Shown: positions 25,818 to 35,976, counted from the stretch's first letter. The stretch: 62,799 nt of DNA from Methylococcaceae bacterium (GCA_021647585.1 JAKIUK010000016.1:1-62799), one strand, 5' to 3'. The notes: generated from the sequence alone by a model not told the origin. Translations and numbers: made by a program.

Positions 25818-28185
25818 ACTGCTTCGAAATCTTTCCATAAAAAAGAAATTATTATCCATACAGGTATTTTCCAGTATTGCCGGATTATTCTTGGCAGCGA
25901 TATTACTTTTGTTGTTTGAAATTGTCGCATTTAAGCAAAATGCACAACACGATTTATCTGCTATGGCTGAATTGATCGGAAACCGTAGTACTGCTGCACT
26001 ATTGTTTGATGATCCTGGATTAGCAAAAGAAAATTTAGCATCTTTAGAGCAGTTATCTATCTTTCATTCGGCTTGTATCTATAATAAACAAGGCCGAATT
26101 TTCACCCGTTTTAAATCCCAGAAATATCCCGAATCGGTTTGTCCAGAGAAATATAGTGGTCAGTCTACTTATTTTGAGCAAACATTGTTGCATGTGTATG
26201 TACCTATAGTTCTTGACGTTGAGCAAATAGGGGTGATCTATATTTTGGCAAATTTAGATATTACATTTTTACGCAAGTTACAGTCCATTGGTTTGCTTTG
26301 TACACTGTTGTTTGCGGCAAGTGTTGTTACATTTTTATTAACGGCACCATTGCTTAGAGTGATTACCGGACCTTTGAATAAACTGTTAAAAATAGTGAAT
26401 ATAATTACCCAAGAGAAAGATTATTCGAGGAGAGCAATCAAACAGAATGAAGATGAACTGGGTGAGCTAGTAGATGCCTTTAATGACATGATTGCAACAG
26501 TAGAGCAACAGAACCGAGCATTAACCGTTGCCAAAGACCATTATCGTGCACTTTATGATGATAATCCAACCATGGTCTTCAATGTAACTACCGATGGCAT
26601 CATCTTGTCGGTAAACAGTTTTGGGGCGAGGCAATTAGATTTAACCAGCAAAGAATTACAAGATCGTTCTATTTTTGATTTTATTCATCCTGACGATCAA
26701 TTGATAGCGAAAATGTTGTTTGACTCTTGTATTGCTACACCATTTAAAATTCATAAATATGAACTTCGTAAAATTTGTAGAGATGGCCGGGTAATTTGGG
26801 TTAGAGAGACGGCCCGGTTGATTAATAATGAAAACCAACAAAAAAATATATTATTAGTTTGCGAGGATGTAACAGAGACCCGGATACTGGCAGAAAAAGT
26901 AGCTTACCAGGCGAGTCATGATGCATTAACGGGCCTAGTTAATAGAACAGAATTTGATATTATTCTGCATAAGGCGGTAGAGGAAGCGCATGAAAAAATG
27001 ACGGAACATACGCTTTGTTATCTTGATTTAGATCAATTTAAACTGGTGAATGACACTAGCGGTCACATGGCAGGTGATGAGTTATTAAGACAATTGGGTG
27101 AAACTTTAAGACTACAGATAAGAAAAGGTGATGTATTGGCTCGTTTAGGAGGCGATGAGTTTGGTATTTTAATGAATAACTGTTCTCTAGAAGAAGCATT
27201 TCATGCCTGTGAAAAACTAAGAAATTTGATAAGAGGTTTTCAATTTGCCTGGGAAAACAGAAGTTTTTATGTGGGAGTAAGTATCGGTATTACATCTATC
27301 AATAACTGTAGTGCTAATGCGGTTGAGATTTTGAAAGAAGCTGATGCAGCTTGTTACGCGGCAAAAGATAAAGGTCGTAACAGGGTTCATGTTTTTAGAC
27401 CGGATGATGAAGAACTGGCTTCCCGGCAAGGTGAAATGCAATGGGTGGAAAAAATTCAATATGGAATTGATAAAAACCATTTTGTTTTATATGGACAACT
27501 GATTGTGCCAATTTCCACTAATCAGGAAGGATTGCATTTTGAGACATTAATTCGTTTTAAGGATAAAAAGGGTAAAATAATTCCTCCAGGGGCTTTTTTA
27601 CCCGCTGCCGAACGTTACAATATGGCATCTGCCATAGATAGATGGGTCATTAGTCACCTATTTGAATGGATTTCTAAGCAACAGGATTTTTTAGATAAGT
27701 TATCACTTTGTTCCATTAATTTATCGGGACTCTCATTGTCAGATGAAAGCATGTTGAATTTTATTACCAATGCATTTTATCGGTACTCGATTCCAACAGA
27801 AAAAATCTGTTTTGAAATTACTGAAACAGTAGCCATTTCTAGCTTAAGCAATGCAACACAATTTATTAATCATTTGCGTGAACGAGGATGTTCATTTTCT
27901 CTGGATGACTTTGGTAGCGGACTATCCTCTTTCGCCTATCTAAAAAATTTGCCAGTTGATTATTTAAAAATAGATGGTTTATTTGTAAAAGATATTCTTG
28001 ATGATCAAGTGGATCTGGCAATGGTTCGCTCTATCAATGAAGTGGGGCATGTCATGGGTAAAAAAACTATTGCTGAATTTGTCGAGAATGAACAAATATT
28101 TAATCTGCTTAAGGTGCTGGGTGTTGATTATGCACAAGGGTATGGAATTGCCAAACCAGTACCTTTAGATGAATTGAAATGGTAG
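25810..28185 (+). CDS. Membrane GGDEF-EAL protein (YfiN-like sensor with PAS and EAL)
   Basis: 791 residues: membrane segments at about 19-40 and 157-180 enclosing a periplasmic CHASE8-like sensor, HAMP at about 180-232, PAS at about 245-358, GGDEF at about 370-530 and EAL at about 550-790. The cyclase site is intact (GGDEF at 447-451, inhibitory RxxD at 438-441). The EAL domain keeps ETL at 578-580 and DDFGSG at 699-704, so it may also hydrolyse c-di-GMP. Overlaps yfiR by 8 bases and is followed 6 nt later by a TonB receptor. It differs from classical YfiN by having PAS and EAL domains. Confidence 0.9.
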   Translation: MIKLLRNLSIKKKLLSIQVFSSIAGLFLAAILLLLFEIVAFKQNAQHDLSAMAELIGNRSTAALLFDDPGLAKENLASLEQLSIFHSACIYNKQGRIFTRFKSQKYPESVCPEKYSGQSTYFEQTLLHVYVPIVLDVEQIGVIYILANLDITFLRKLQSIGLLCTLLFAASVVTFLLTAPLLRVITGPLNKLLKIVNIITQEKDYSRRAIKQNEDELGELVDAFNDMIATVEQQNRALTVAKDHYRALYDDNPTMVFNVTTDGIILSVNSFGARQLDLTSKELQDRSIFDFIHPDDQLIAKMLFDSCIATPFKIHKYELRKICRDGRVIWVRETARLINNENQQKNILLVCEDVTETRILAEKVAYQASHDALTGLVNRTEFDIILHKAVEEAHEKMTEHTLCYLDLDQFKLVNDTSGHMAGDELLRQLGETLRLQIRKGDVLARLGGDEFGILMNNCSLEEAFHACEKLRNLIRGFQFAWENRSFYVGVSIGITSINNCSANAVEILKEADAACYAAKDKGRNRVHVFRPDDEELASRQGEMQWVEKIQYGIDKNHFVLYGQLIVPISTNQEGLHFETLIRFKDKKGKIIPPGAFLPAAERYNMASAIDRWVISHLFEWISKQQDFLDKLSLCSINLSGLSLSDESMLNFITNAFYRYSIPTEKICFEITETVAISSLSNATQFINHLRERGCSFSLDDFGSGLSSFAYLKNLPVDYLKIDGLFVKDILDDQVDLAMVRSINEVGHVMGKKTIAEFVENEQIFNLLKVLGVDYAQGYGIAKPVPLDELKW

Positions 28186-28191
28186 GCTTAT

Positions 28192-30336
28192 ATGAAAAAA
28201 ATAATAAATAAACCATTACGATTAAAACTTGGCATTGTATTAATGTGCTCTAGTTTCAAGGTGATGGCTATAGAACAAGATATGGATGATTTTTTTTCCA
28301 TGTCACCGACAGAATTAGCCAACATATCTGTAACAATAGCCTCAGGTACAGCTAAGCCGGCATACAAATCTGCTGCTGTTACCACGGTAATTACAGCGCA
28401 ACAAATCAAGATTATGGGCGCGACCGAGTTGCATCAGGTACTGGAAACAGTTCCTGGTTTGCATGTCAGTATACAGGCGGTTACTAACGATCCTATTTAC
28501 TCCATGCGTGGTATAAATAATGACGTCAATGCGCAAGTTTTATTTATGCTAAATGGTACGCGTTTTTCAGTACCTTATAAGGGCAGTACCATGACGGGTA
28601 TGGCGTTACCGGTCGAAGCTATTCAACAAATTGAGGTAATTAGGGGGCCAGGGTCAGCACTTTATGGGGCGGATGCATTTGCCGGTGTGATTAATATTAT
28701 TACTAAAAAAGCAAAAGATATAGATGGAACAGAAGTAGGAATACGCGGAGGATCGTGGGATACGCAGAGTATTTGGGGGTTGCATAGCGAGCACTTGTTA
28801 GGTTGGGATATTGCTGCGAGTCTGCAGTATGCCCATAACAACAACGATGGCGACAGAATTATTGATTCTGATTTACAGTCCCAGTTTGATACAGGTTTCG
28901 GCACTAATGCTTCTTTGGCACCGGGTGAAATGCAAACTGAAGCTGAACGATGGAATGCACATTTAAACTTGCAGCGTAAACACTGGGATATTGATTTTTG
29001 GGCGTTTAATAAAGTGGATGCTGGGTTGAAAGCTGGAGCAGCAGGGGCCTTGGATAATGAAGGTAGTGTCAATGGTGAAAACTATTTGGCAGATGTAAAT
29101 TTTTCATCTGAAGATTTTATTAAAGACTGGGAGTTTTTAGCACATGCCAGTTATTTGTACACCAATATAGATGTTGGTATACATAACTTCCCAGACGGTA
29201 CGGTGTTACCCATAGATACGGATGGAAATATTAATTTTGTAAATGGAATTCCCATACCTCCTTTTGTAACGTTTACTGACGGGGTACTTTCTCGTCTAGG
29301 TATAGAAAACCAGGTGGCTGCTTTTGACGTGAGCACTATGTTTAAAGGATTTGACAATCACCTGTTAAGATTAAGTGCAGGCTTTCGCTATGAACAAGTG
29401 AGCACTAAAGAGAGTCGTAATTTCGGAAAAGGTGTTATTGATGGTTCGAGACCAATTATAGATGGAAGCTTAATGGATGTGACTGGAACCGATTTGATAT
29501 TTTTACCCAATTCTGATCGTTCCATCTGGTCTGTATCGTTGCAGGATGAATGGCAAATAGCTCAAGACTGGCAGTTAACAGCGGGTGTTCGTTATGACGA
29601 ATATTCAGATTTTGGTAGTACTATCAATCCGCGGGCTGCATTGGTGTGGGAAATTAATCAGCAGTTAAGTAGTAAAATCCTTTATGGACAAGCATTCAGA
29701 GCGCCGAGTTTTTTAGAACAGAAACAACAAAACAGTCAGTTATTTATCGGTAACTCAAATCTTGAACCAGAAACCATTGAGACGATGGAATTGGCATTTG
29801 ATTATCGCCCTTTCAGCGATTTAAGGCTAGCAAGTAATTTTTATTATTATCAGATTGAGAAGATGATTGGTGTTTCTTCATCAGGGACAGTTACAGTATC
29901 TAACACTGCAGGGCAGACTGGTTATGGAACAGAATTTGAATGGGATTGGCAATTACATAAGCAATGGAATTTAAAAGGAAATTATGCCTGGCAATATGCC
30001 CGCGATGAAGAAACCAATGCCAGAGTGACTGGAGTGCCTGAACATCAGGTCTATGCGGCTGTGAGCTGGGAATTTCTTCCACAATGGCATATCCAGACCC
30101 AAATAAACTGGGTCGGGCATCGGATTAATACTGCAGCAGAAAATAATGATTTAGAAAATTATGAAACATTCGATATAACCTTGAATAGTAAGCGCTTACT
30201 GGGTCATATTAATTTTACTGCATCGGTACGTAATATTTTTGATTCTGATGGCAAGGAACCTTCGGCTAGCAGTTATAAAAATAATTTACCGATAGCAAGT
30301 CGCAGCTTTTATCTTGAAACAAGTTTACACTTTTAA
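28192..30336 (+). CDS. TonB-dependent outer-membrane receptor
   Basis: 714 residues with a signal peptide (cleavage near KVMA), a plug domain (ITAQQI, LETVPGLHV, SMRGI, VIRGPGSALYGADAFAGVINI) and a 22-strand-type barrel that ends in Phe (SFYLETSLHF). A likely TonB box is in the ISVTIASG stretch. Ligand unknown. It shares an operon with the YfiR/GGDEF-EAL pair, so the receptor may belong to the same sensing or uptake circuit. Confidence 0.9.
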   Translation: MKKIINKPLRLKLGIVLMCSSFKVMAIEQDMDDFFSMSPTELANISVTIASGTAKPAYKSAAVTTVITAQQIKIMGATELHQVLETVPGLHVSIQAVTNDPIYSMRGINNDVNAQVLFMLNGTRFSVPYKGSTMTGMALPVEAIQQIEVIRGPGSALYGADAFAGVINIITKKAKDIDGTEVGIRGGSWDTQSIWGLHSEHLLGWDIAASLQYAHNNNDGDRIIDSDLQSQFDTGFGTNASLAPGEMQTEAERWNAHLNLQRKHWDIDFWAFNKVDAGLKAGAAGALDNEGSVNGENYLADVNFSSEDFIKDWEFLAHASYLYTNIDVGIHNFPDGTVLPIDTDGNINFVNGIPIPPFVTFTDGVLSRLGIENQVAAFDVSTMFKGFDNHLLRLSAGFRYEQVSTKESRNFGKGVIDGSRPIIDGSLMDVTGTDLIFLPNSDRSIWSVSLQDEWQIAQDWQLTAGVRYDEYSDFGSTINPRAALVWEINQQLSSKILYGQAFRAPSFLEQKQQNSQLFIGNSNLEPETIETMELAFDYRPFSDLRLASNFYYYQIEKMIGVSSSGTVTVSNTAGQTGYGTEFEWDWQLHKQWNLKGNYAWQYARDEETNARVTGVPEHQVYAAVSWEFLPQWHIQTQINWVGHRINTAAENNDLENYETFDITLNSKRLLGHINFTASVRNIFDSDGKEPSASSYKNNLPIASRSFYLETSLHF

Positions 30337-30907
30337 CAATCAGTTGCCTGTTGATGGTGAACTTTATTTAATCAAAAGCTTTTATCAGCCAGCTGAAGCC
30401 CAGACATTATTTTCAATACTGCTTCATAGCCTGGCCTGGCAACAAGAACAGATTTTTATTTATGGTCGTTGGGTCAAAGTTCCAAGGTTAATGTGCTGGT
30501 ATGGTGATGATGGCGCTGAATATCAGTATTCAGGAGTAAAACATCAACCTCTGCCATGGTCTGAGTCATTACTCTCGATTAAACAAAAAATTCAATGGCA
30601 GTATCAATACTCATTTAACAGTGTTATGGCTAATCTGTACCGCAATGGTTCTGATTCTATGGGTTGTCATGCAGATGATGAGAAAGAGTTAGGAACAAAC
30701 CCTGTGATTGCATCGCTTAGTTTTGGGGAAGAGCGGTTGCTTCGGTTTAGGCACAACAAAAGTAAAAAGATACTAGATGTCTTGTTAAATCATGGTGATT
30801 TATTGATAATGGCAGGAGATATTCAACATCACTGGCGGCATGAATTGCCGAAAACAAAAAAAAACAAAACTGAACGAATTAATTTAACATTCAGGAAAAT
30901 AATCTAA
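30314..30907 (+). CDS. AlkB-like 2OG-Fe(II) oxygenase
   Basis: 197 residues of the AlkB fold: iron ligands H119, D121 (GCHADDEKELG) and H176 (WRHELPK), 2-oxoglutarate-binding arginines R188 and R194 (RINLTFR), and the PRLMCWYGD segment of ALKBH2/3-type enzymes. Likely repairs alkylated bases or acts on a related substrate. The TTG start at 30314 overlaps the receptor gene by 23 bases; a TTG at about 30344 is an alternative. Confidence 0.9.
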   Translation: MKQVYTFNNQLPVDGELYLIKSFYQPAEAQTLFSILLHSLAWQQEQIFIYGRWVKVPRLMCWYGDDGAEYQYSGVKHQPLPWSESLLSIKQKIQWQYQYSFNSVMANLYRNGSDSMGCHADDEKELGTNPVIASLSFGEERLLRFRHNKSKKILDVLLNHGDLLIMAGDIQHHWRHELPKTKKNKTERINLTFRKII

Positions 30908-30962
30908 CTCTAGTTTTGAGTTCTTTTTTTAGGTTTTTTGTTGCAAAAAATAAATTTTCCTG

Positions 30963-32279
30963 ATGAGTTTACGATTTCAAATTAGCTTAAGAATTTTATT
31001 GATTTCTCTGTGTATCTTGATATTAGGAGGAACCATCGCTATTTTACAGGCACGAAATGCCGTTAATAAGGAAGTTGATTCATCTATTAATTTGGCAATG
31101 CAGTTGATAAAAATAGGCTTAAGTGCAACTCATTCAAGTAGAATGAATGAAACTGACTGGATGTATCGATTAAGCACTTTGGATCAAACCCGTCATTTAA
31201 ATATTCAACTTAAAAAGCCATCGGGTTTTGTGCTTAATATTACGCGGAAACATTTTCTACCAGAGCAGGACGATATGCCACCTGACTGGTTTGTCAATTT
31301 AGTTGTGAGTGATTATCCAGAGGCTGAATATCAGCTCGCCACAATTGACAATAAAGCATTGACTTTAATTATTCAGGCTAATCCTCTGGATGAAATTACT
31401 GAGGTCTGGCAAGAAAGTATTGTTTTTTTTAGCACAATATTGGCATTGGTTTTACTTACTTTTTTGGCTGTACACCTAGTTTTTAATAAAACCTTACTGG
31501 CGATAACTACTATCGTTGCAAACTTGAAACTGATTGAAACCGGGGAATATAGCAAAAAGTTACCTGAATTTGCAACACATGAATATGACAGTATAGCCAG
31601 AGCTATTAACCACATGACTTCTGAGTTGGATAAAACACAGCAGCAAAATCGTGCTTTAACTCAGCATTCACTGGAAATACAGGAAGAAGAAAGGCAGCGG
31701 CTTTCACAAGAGTTACATGATGAATTAGGGCAATCACTGACTGCGATAAAGGTTATGGCTGTTAGCGCTGCACATAAGGATACAGACACAAAAAAAATAA
31801 CGGCTACTATAGTTGAGATATGTGATCATCTGATGGTAGTGGTTCGAGCAATGATGCAGCAATTACATCCATTGGTGTTAACTGAATTAGGATTAAAAGC
31901 AACATTAGAAGACTTGCTGATTCACTGGCTGGAAATTAATCCAGGTATGAGTTTTACTCTACAATACGATGATAAGGTCGATTTTTTGGAGAGAAAAATC
32001 ACTATTCAACTGTTTAGGGTTATCCAAGAATGTCTGACCAACGTGATACGTCATGCCAATGCCAGTTGCGTTACAATAGAACTCAACGTTACTACAGATA
32101 TAGATAAACTGCATTTGTTAGTGATAGATAATGGTCAAGGATGTAAGCTTGATGATATAGGTTCAGGCTTTGGTTTATTGGGTATGAAAGAAAGAATAAG
32201 ATCATTAGATGGGAAGTTAGATATGCAATCACAGCCGGGTGAAGGCATGAAGATAAGTATTCAAATTCCAATTGAATGA
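30963..32279 (+). CDS. Sensor histidine kinase, MoxY-like (HisKA_3)
   Basis: 438 residues: membrane segments at about 11-30 and 152-173 flanking a periplasmic LapD/MoxY-type sensor, HAMP at about 175-228, a HisKA_3 dimerisation domain with phosphoacceptor H252 in QELHDELGQSL, and an HATPase domain with NVIRHA, DNGQG and GFGLLGMKERI. MoxY-type kinases control methanol oxidation in Paracoccus and relatives, so a methylotrophic signal is plausible. Overlaps the response regulator by four bases. Confidence 0.9.
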   Translation: MSLRFQISLRILLISLCILILGGTIAILQARNAVNKEVDSSINLAMQLIKIGLSATHSSRMNETDWMYRLSTLDQTRHLNIQLKKPSGFVLNITRKHFLPEQDDMPPDWFVNLVVSDYPEAEYQLATIDNKALTLIIQANPLDEITEVWQESIVFFSTILALVLLTFLAVHLVFNKTLLAITTIVANLKLIETGEYSKKLPEFATHEYDSIARAINHMTSELDKTQQQNRALTQHSLEIQEEERQRLSQELHDELGQSLTAIKVMAVSAAHKDTDTKKITATIVEICDHLMVVVRAMMQQLHPLVLTELGLKATLEDLLIHWLEINPGMSFTLQYDDKVDFLERKITIQLFRVIQECLTNVIRHANASCVTIELNVTTDIDKLHLLVIDNGQGCKLDDIGSGFGLLGMKERIRSLDGKLDMQSQPGEGMKISIQIPIE

Positions 32280-32920
32280 ATAAAAGAACTAAAGTCTTGT
32301 TAGTTGATGATCATGCTGTGGTCAGGGCTGGTTTTAAACTTTTGTTATCAGCGGTGTCTAGCATGGAAGTTACCGCAGAAGCTGATTGTGGAGAGCAGGC
32401 AATCCAACTGTACCAACAGTTTCAACCGGATGTTGTGGTGATGGATTTATCTATGCCGGGTATAGGTGGTCTGGAAGCGATAAGGCGCATTATACAGCGA
32501 GATGAGAGAGCCAATATTCTGGTTTTCAGTGTACACAATGAGCAGGTTTATGTTCGTCGAGCACTTAATGCGGGCGCAAAAGGCTATATTACTAAAAACA
32601 GTGCACCGGAGATATTAGTTGAGGCTATAGAAATAATTCAGCTGGGACAGCAATATGTTGAGCAGGGGTTATTTGTAGGGGTTATGGGGATTCCTGCTGA
32701 GCATGATTACCTAAAGATTATAGAAAACTTTTCAGTGCGCGAATTTGATATTTTTAGACTGCTGGCGAAAGGTTTAACTGCGCATAAGATTGCGGACGAG
32801 TTATGTCTGGGCTATAAAACAGTTGCAAATTATGCCACTCAAATTAAGAAAAAATTACAGGTATCCAGTGTAACTGAGCTAGCACATGTAGCTGTAATGC
32901 TAGGGGTTTTAAAACATTAA
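32276..32920 (+). CDS. LuxR/NarL-type response regulator (MoxX-like)
   Basis: 214 residues with a receiver domain (DD at 11-12, phosphoacceptor D57 in VVMDLSMPG, conserved Lys in AKGYITKNS) and a C-terminal LuxR-type helix-turn-helix (FSVREFDIFRLLAKG, HKIADELCLGYKTVANY). It is the partner of the preceding kinase, with ATGA coupling. DNA targets are unknown. Confidence 0.95.
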   Translation: MNKRTKVLLVDDHAVVRAGFKLLLSAVSSMEVTAEADCGEQAIQLYQQFQPDVVVMDLSMPGIGGLEAIRRIIQRDERANILVFSVHNEQVYVRRALNAGAKGYITKNSAPEILVEAIEIIQLGQQYVEQGLFVGVMGIPAEHDYLKIIENFSVREFDIFRLLAKGLTAHKIADELCLGYKTVANYATQIKKKLQVSSVTELAHVAVMLGVLKH

Positions 32921-32944
32921 ACCTGGAATAATTAGTTTGGTTTC

Positions 32945-32974
32945 TTGAATAACTGCTCATGAGCAGTTATTCAA
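32945..32974. promoter_or_regulatory. 30-bp perfect palindrome between convergent genes
   Basis: TTGAATAACTGCTCA is followed directly by its exact complement, with no loop. It sits between the response regulator and the purD stop codon. T-runs are weak on both sides, so it may be a bidirectional terminator or a protein-binding site rather than a typical rho-independent terminator. Confidence 0.5.
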
Positions 32975-32989
32975 AATAGATATAGAGCA

Positions 32990-34267
32990 TTATTTATCAA
33001 GGGCTTTGAAACCAATATCGGTTCGGTAAAAAACATTGTTCCATTGGATTTTCTTGCTCAGTTCATAAGCCTTATGTTGGGCATCGGCAATATCTTGGCC
33101 TAAGGCACAGGCGCATAGAACTCTGCCTCCTGAGGTAACAATGTTGCCGTTTTTATCACTAGTACCTGCGTGAAAAACTTTACAATCAGCCTGTTCAACA
33201 GTGGGTAAACCAGAGATAACATCCCCTTTTTGATAGCTATCGGGATAGCCTCCAGCCGCTAATACAACGCCTAAAGCGGGACGTTCATCCCATTCTGTTA
33301 TCATGTTACTGAGCTTTTTATCTAAAGCAGATAAGCACAAATCAACCAGATCGCTTTTCATACGCATCATAATGGGTTGCGTTTCAGGGTCACCGAACCG
33401 GCAATTATATTCTAATACTTTAATTGAGCCATCTTTACTGATCATTAAACCTGCATATAAGAAGCCAGTATAAGGAATACCATCTTCTTGCATACCTTTT
33501 AAGGTTGGATTTATCACAGCATCCATGACTGTTTGGTAGATGCTGGCAGTGACTACAGGAGCAGGTGAATACGCTCCCATACCTCCAGTATTGGGCCCCT
33601 GGTCGCCATTATCTCGTGCTTTATGATCTTGTGAGGTAGCCATAGGTAAGGCCGTGTCACCATCGGCAATAACAATAAAACTGGCTTCTTCACCCTCCAG
33701 AAATTCTTCAATAACAACGCGGTGACCTGCTTCACCGAAACCATTGCCGGAAAGCATATCTTTAACAGCGGCAATGGCTTGTTGCTCAGTCTGAGCGACA
33801 ATAACACCTTTACCGGCAGCCAGGCCATCAGCTTTAACGACGATGGGAGCTCCTTTGACTTGAATATATTCAATAGCTGGCTGAGTTGCTGTAAAGGTCT
33901 GATATTCCGCTGTAGGGATATTATGCCTTGCCATAAAATCTTTACAATATGTTTTTGACCCTTCTAATTGTGCTGCTTTAGCAGAGGGACCGAAACATTT
34001 TAGACCTGCTTTTGTAAAGGCATCAACAATACCCATGACTAATGGCACTTCAGGGCCAATAATGGTGAGAGCTATAGTTTCTTGTTCAGCGAATTTAATT
34101 AAACTGGGAATATCCTCAACACTGATGGCAATATTGGTAATGTCTTCTTCTATAGCAGTTCCGGCATTCCCTGGTGCAACAAAGACAGAGCTTACATTTG
34201 ATGATTGTTTAGCTTTCCAGGCAAGGGCGTGTTCACGGCCACCACTGCCAACGATGAGTATTTTCAT
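32990..34267 (-). CDS. purD: Phosphoribosylamine-glycine ligase
   Basis: GARS, step 2 of purine synthesis. 425 residues beginning KILIVGSGGREHALAWK, with the ATP-grasp segments VVKADGLAAGKGV and the PurD signature RFGDPETQ. Normal family length. Last gene of the minus-strand dusB-fis-purH-purD run, 93 bases after purH. Confidence 0.97.
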   Translation of the reverse strand: MKILIVGSGGREHALAWKAKQSSNVSSVFVAPGNAGTAIEEDITNIAISVEDIPSLIKFAEQETIALTIIGPEVPLVMGIVDAFTKAGLKCFGPSAKAAQLEGSKTYCKDFMARHNIPTAEYQTFTATQPAIEYIQVKGAPIVVKADGLAAGKGVIVAQTEQQAIAAVKDMLSGNGFGEAGHRVVIEEFLEGEEASFIVIADGDTALPMATSQDHKARDNGDQGPNTGGMGAYSPAPVVTASIYQTVMDAVINPTLKGMQEDGIPYTGFLYAGLMISKDGSIKVLEYNCRFGDPETQPIMMRMKSDLVDLCLSALDKKLSNMITEWDERPALGVVLAAGGYPDSYQKGDVISGLPTVEQADCKVFHAGTSDKNGNIVTSGGRVLCACALGQDIADAQHKAYELSKKIQWNNVFYRTDIGFKALDK

Positions 34268-34360
34268 TGCGGATTCTCGTTAAAATAATATTTGGGTCAA
34301 AGATAGCGTAACCCTGCAAATAGACTAAGTGAGATTGGATGATTATTTATTTCCACTTCC

Positions 34361-35920
34361 CTAATGTCTGAAATGGCGCATGTCAGTAAAGACCATGGCA
34401 ATATCATGTTCATCTGCAGCTTCAATCACTTCATTATCTCGCATTGAACCGCCAGGTTGGATAATAGCAGTAATACCCGCTTCAGCAGCTGCGTCTATGC
34501 CGTCTCGAAAAGGGAAAAAAGCATCTGAAGCCATGGCAGAGCCAGAGACGACAAGGCCTTCATCGGCTGCTTTAATACCTGCAATTTTAGCGGAATAAAC
34601 ACGACTCATCTGTCCGGCACCCACACCAATGGTTTGACAATTTTTACAATAAACAATGGCATTTGATTTAACAAATTTAGCTACTTTCCAGGCAAACAGC
34701 AAATCTGCTATTTGTTGTTCAGTCGGTTGGCGCTTACTGACAATTTTTATGTCGTCTTTGGTAATTTTCCCGTAGTCTTTATCTTGTACTAATAAGCCAC
34801 TGGAGACGCGTTTAAAATCAAGAGAAGGTTTGTTTTCTTTATTCCACCCGCCACACTCGAGTACACGGATGTTCTTTTTATCGGCTAATACAGTTTTAGC
34901 CTGTGCGCTAATGACTGGTGCGATGATGACTTCAACGAATTGGCGCTTAACAATTTCTGTCGCCGTTTTTTCATCCAGTTCCCGGTTAAAAGCAATAATG
35001 CCACCAAAAGCCGATGTTGGGTCTGTTGCATAAGCCAGGTCATACGCAGTAAAAAGATCTTTAGCTTCAGCAACTCCACAGGGATTAGCGTGTTTAACAA
35101 TGACACAAGTAGGGTGTTCGGTAAAAGACTTTACACATTCCAAAGCGGCATCAGCATCGGCAATATTGTTATAAGACAGTTCTTTGCCTTGTAACTGGGT
35201 AGCTGCAGCAATGGTGCCAGATTCAGCTGTCTTTTCCGTATAAAAAGCAGCATTTTGGTGTGGATTTTCACCATAACGCATGGATTGGGTATGGTAATAC
35301 TGCAGGTTTAGTGTGTCTGGAAATTGAATGTTATTTACTCCGCCCAGATAAGCAGAAATAGCTGTATCATAACGTGCCGTGTGTTCAAAACTTTTCAATG
35401 CCAGGTTAAAGCGAGATTGATGAGAAATGCTAGTATCATTAGTTTTTAATTCATCAATAATAGAATTGTAATCACAATGATCCACAATAATCGTGACGTC
35501 AGCATGGTTTTTTGCGGCAGCACGAATCATGGTTGGGCCACCAATATCGATATTTTCGATAGCCATCTCTAAATCACAGTCTGGCTTGACAACAGTTTGT
35601 TCAAAGGGGTAAAGGTTAACTACCACCAAATCAATTGGTTTTATTTCATTCGCAGTCATTACTTGATCATCAATTCCTCTACGACCCAATATTCCCCCAT
35701 GAACTTTTGGGTGTAGCGTTTTAACTCGACCATCCATCATTTCAGGAAAACCAGTATAATCAGATACTTCGGTAACGGCTACCTTGTTTTCAGTAAGAAG
35801 TTTTGCAGTGCCACCTGTTGATAGTATTTCAACACCTAATTTATCCAGTTCCCGACAAAATTCGAGTACACCCGTTTTATCTGAAACACTGACGAGTGCG
35901 CGAGTAATTTTTTTGTTCAT
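34361..35920 (-). CDS. purH: Bifunctional AICAR formyltransferase / IMP cyclohydrolase
   Basis: Performs the last two steps of IMP synthesis. 519 residues: the N-terminal IMP cyclohydrolase domain (ALVSVSDKTGVLEF, STGGTAKLL) and the C-terminal transformylase domain with the VKHANPCGVA motif and SDAFFPFRDG. ATG start. Followed by purD, and preceded by fis after 56 bases. purHD next to fis and dusB is a typical gammaproteobacterial arrangement. Confidence 0.97.
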   Translation of the reverse strand: MNKKITRALVSVSDKTGVLEFCRELDKLGVEILSTGGTAKLLTENKVAVTEVSDYTGFPEMMDGRVKTLHPKVHGGILGRRGIDDQVMTANEIKPIDLVVVNLYPFEQTVVKPDCDLEMAIENIDIGGPTMIRAAAKNHADVTIIVDHCDYNSIIDELKTNDTSISHQSRFNLALKSFEHTARYDTAISAYLGGVNNIQFPDTLNLQYYHTQSMRYGENPHQNAAFYTEKTAESGTIAAATQLQGKELSYNNIADADAALECVKSFTEHPTCVIVKHANPCGVAEAKDLFTAYDLAYATDPTSAFGGIIAFNRELDEKTATEIVKRQFVEVIIAPVISAQAKTVLADKKNIRVLECGGWNKENKPSLDFKRVSSGLLVQDKDYGKITKDDIKIVSKRQPTEQQIADLLFAWKVAKFVKSNAIVYCKNCQTIGVGAGQMSRVYSAKIAGIKAADEGLVVSGSAMASDAFFPFRDGIDAAAEAGITAIIQPGGSMRDNEVIEAADEHDIAMVFTDMRHFRH

Positions 35921-35976
35921 TAAAACCTCTAAAGATATGTATGCCGGAAATGGGCGAGAGAAGTCAGGGTAAGCGG

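Noticed and set aside
32928..32944. CCTGGAATAATTAGTTTGG as a degenerate R1 left end
   Set aside because: Too many mismatches and no matching right end.
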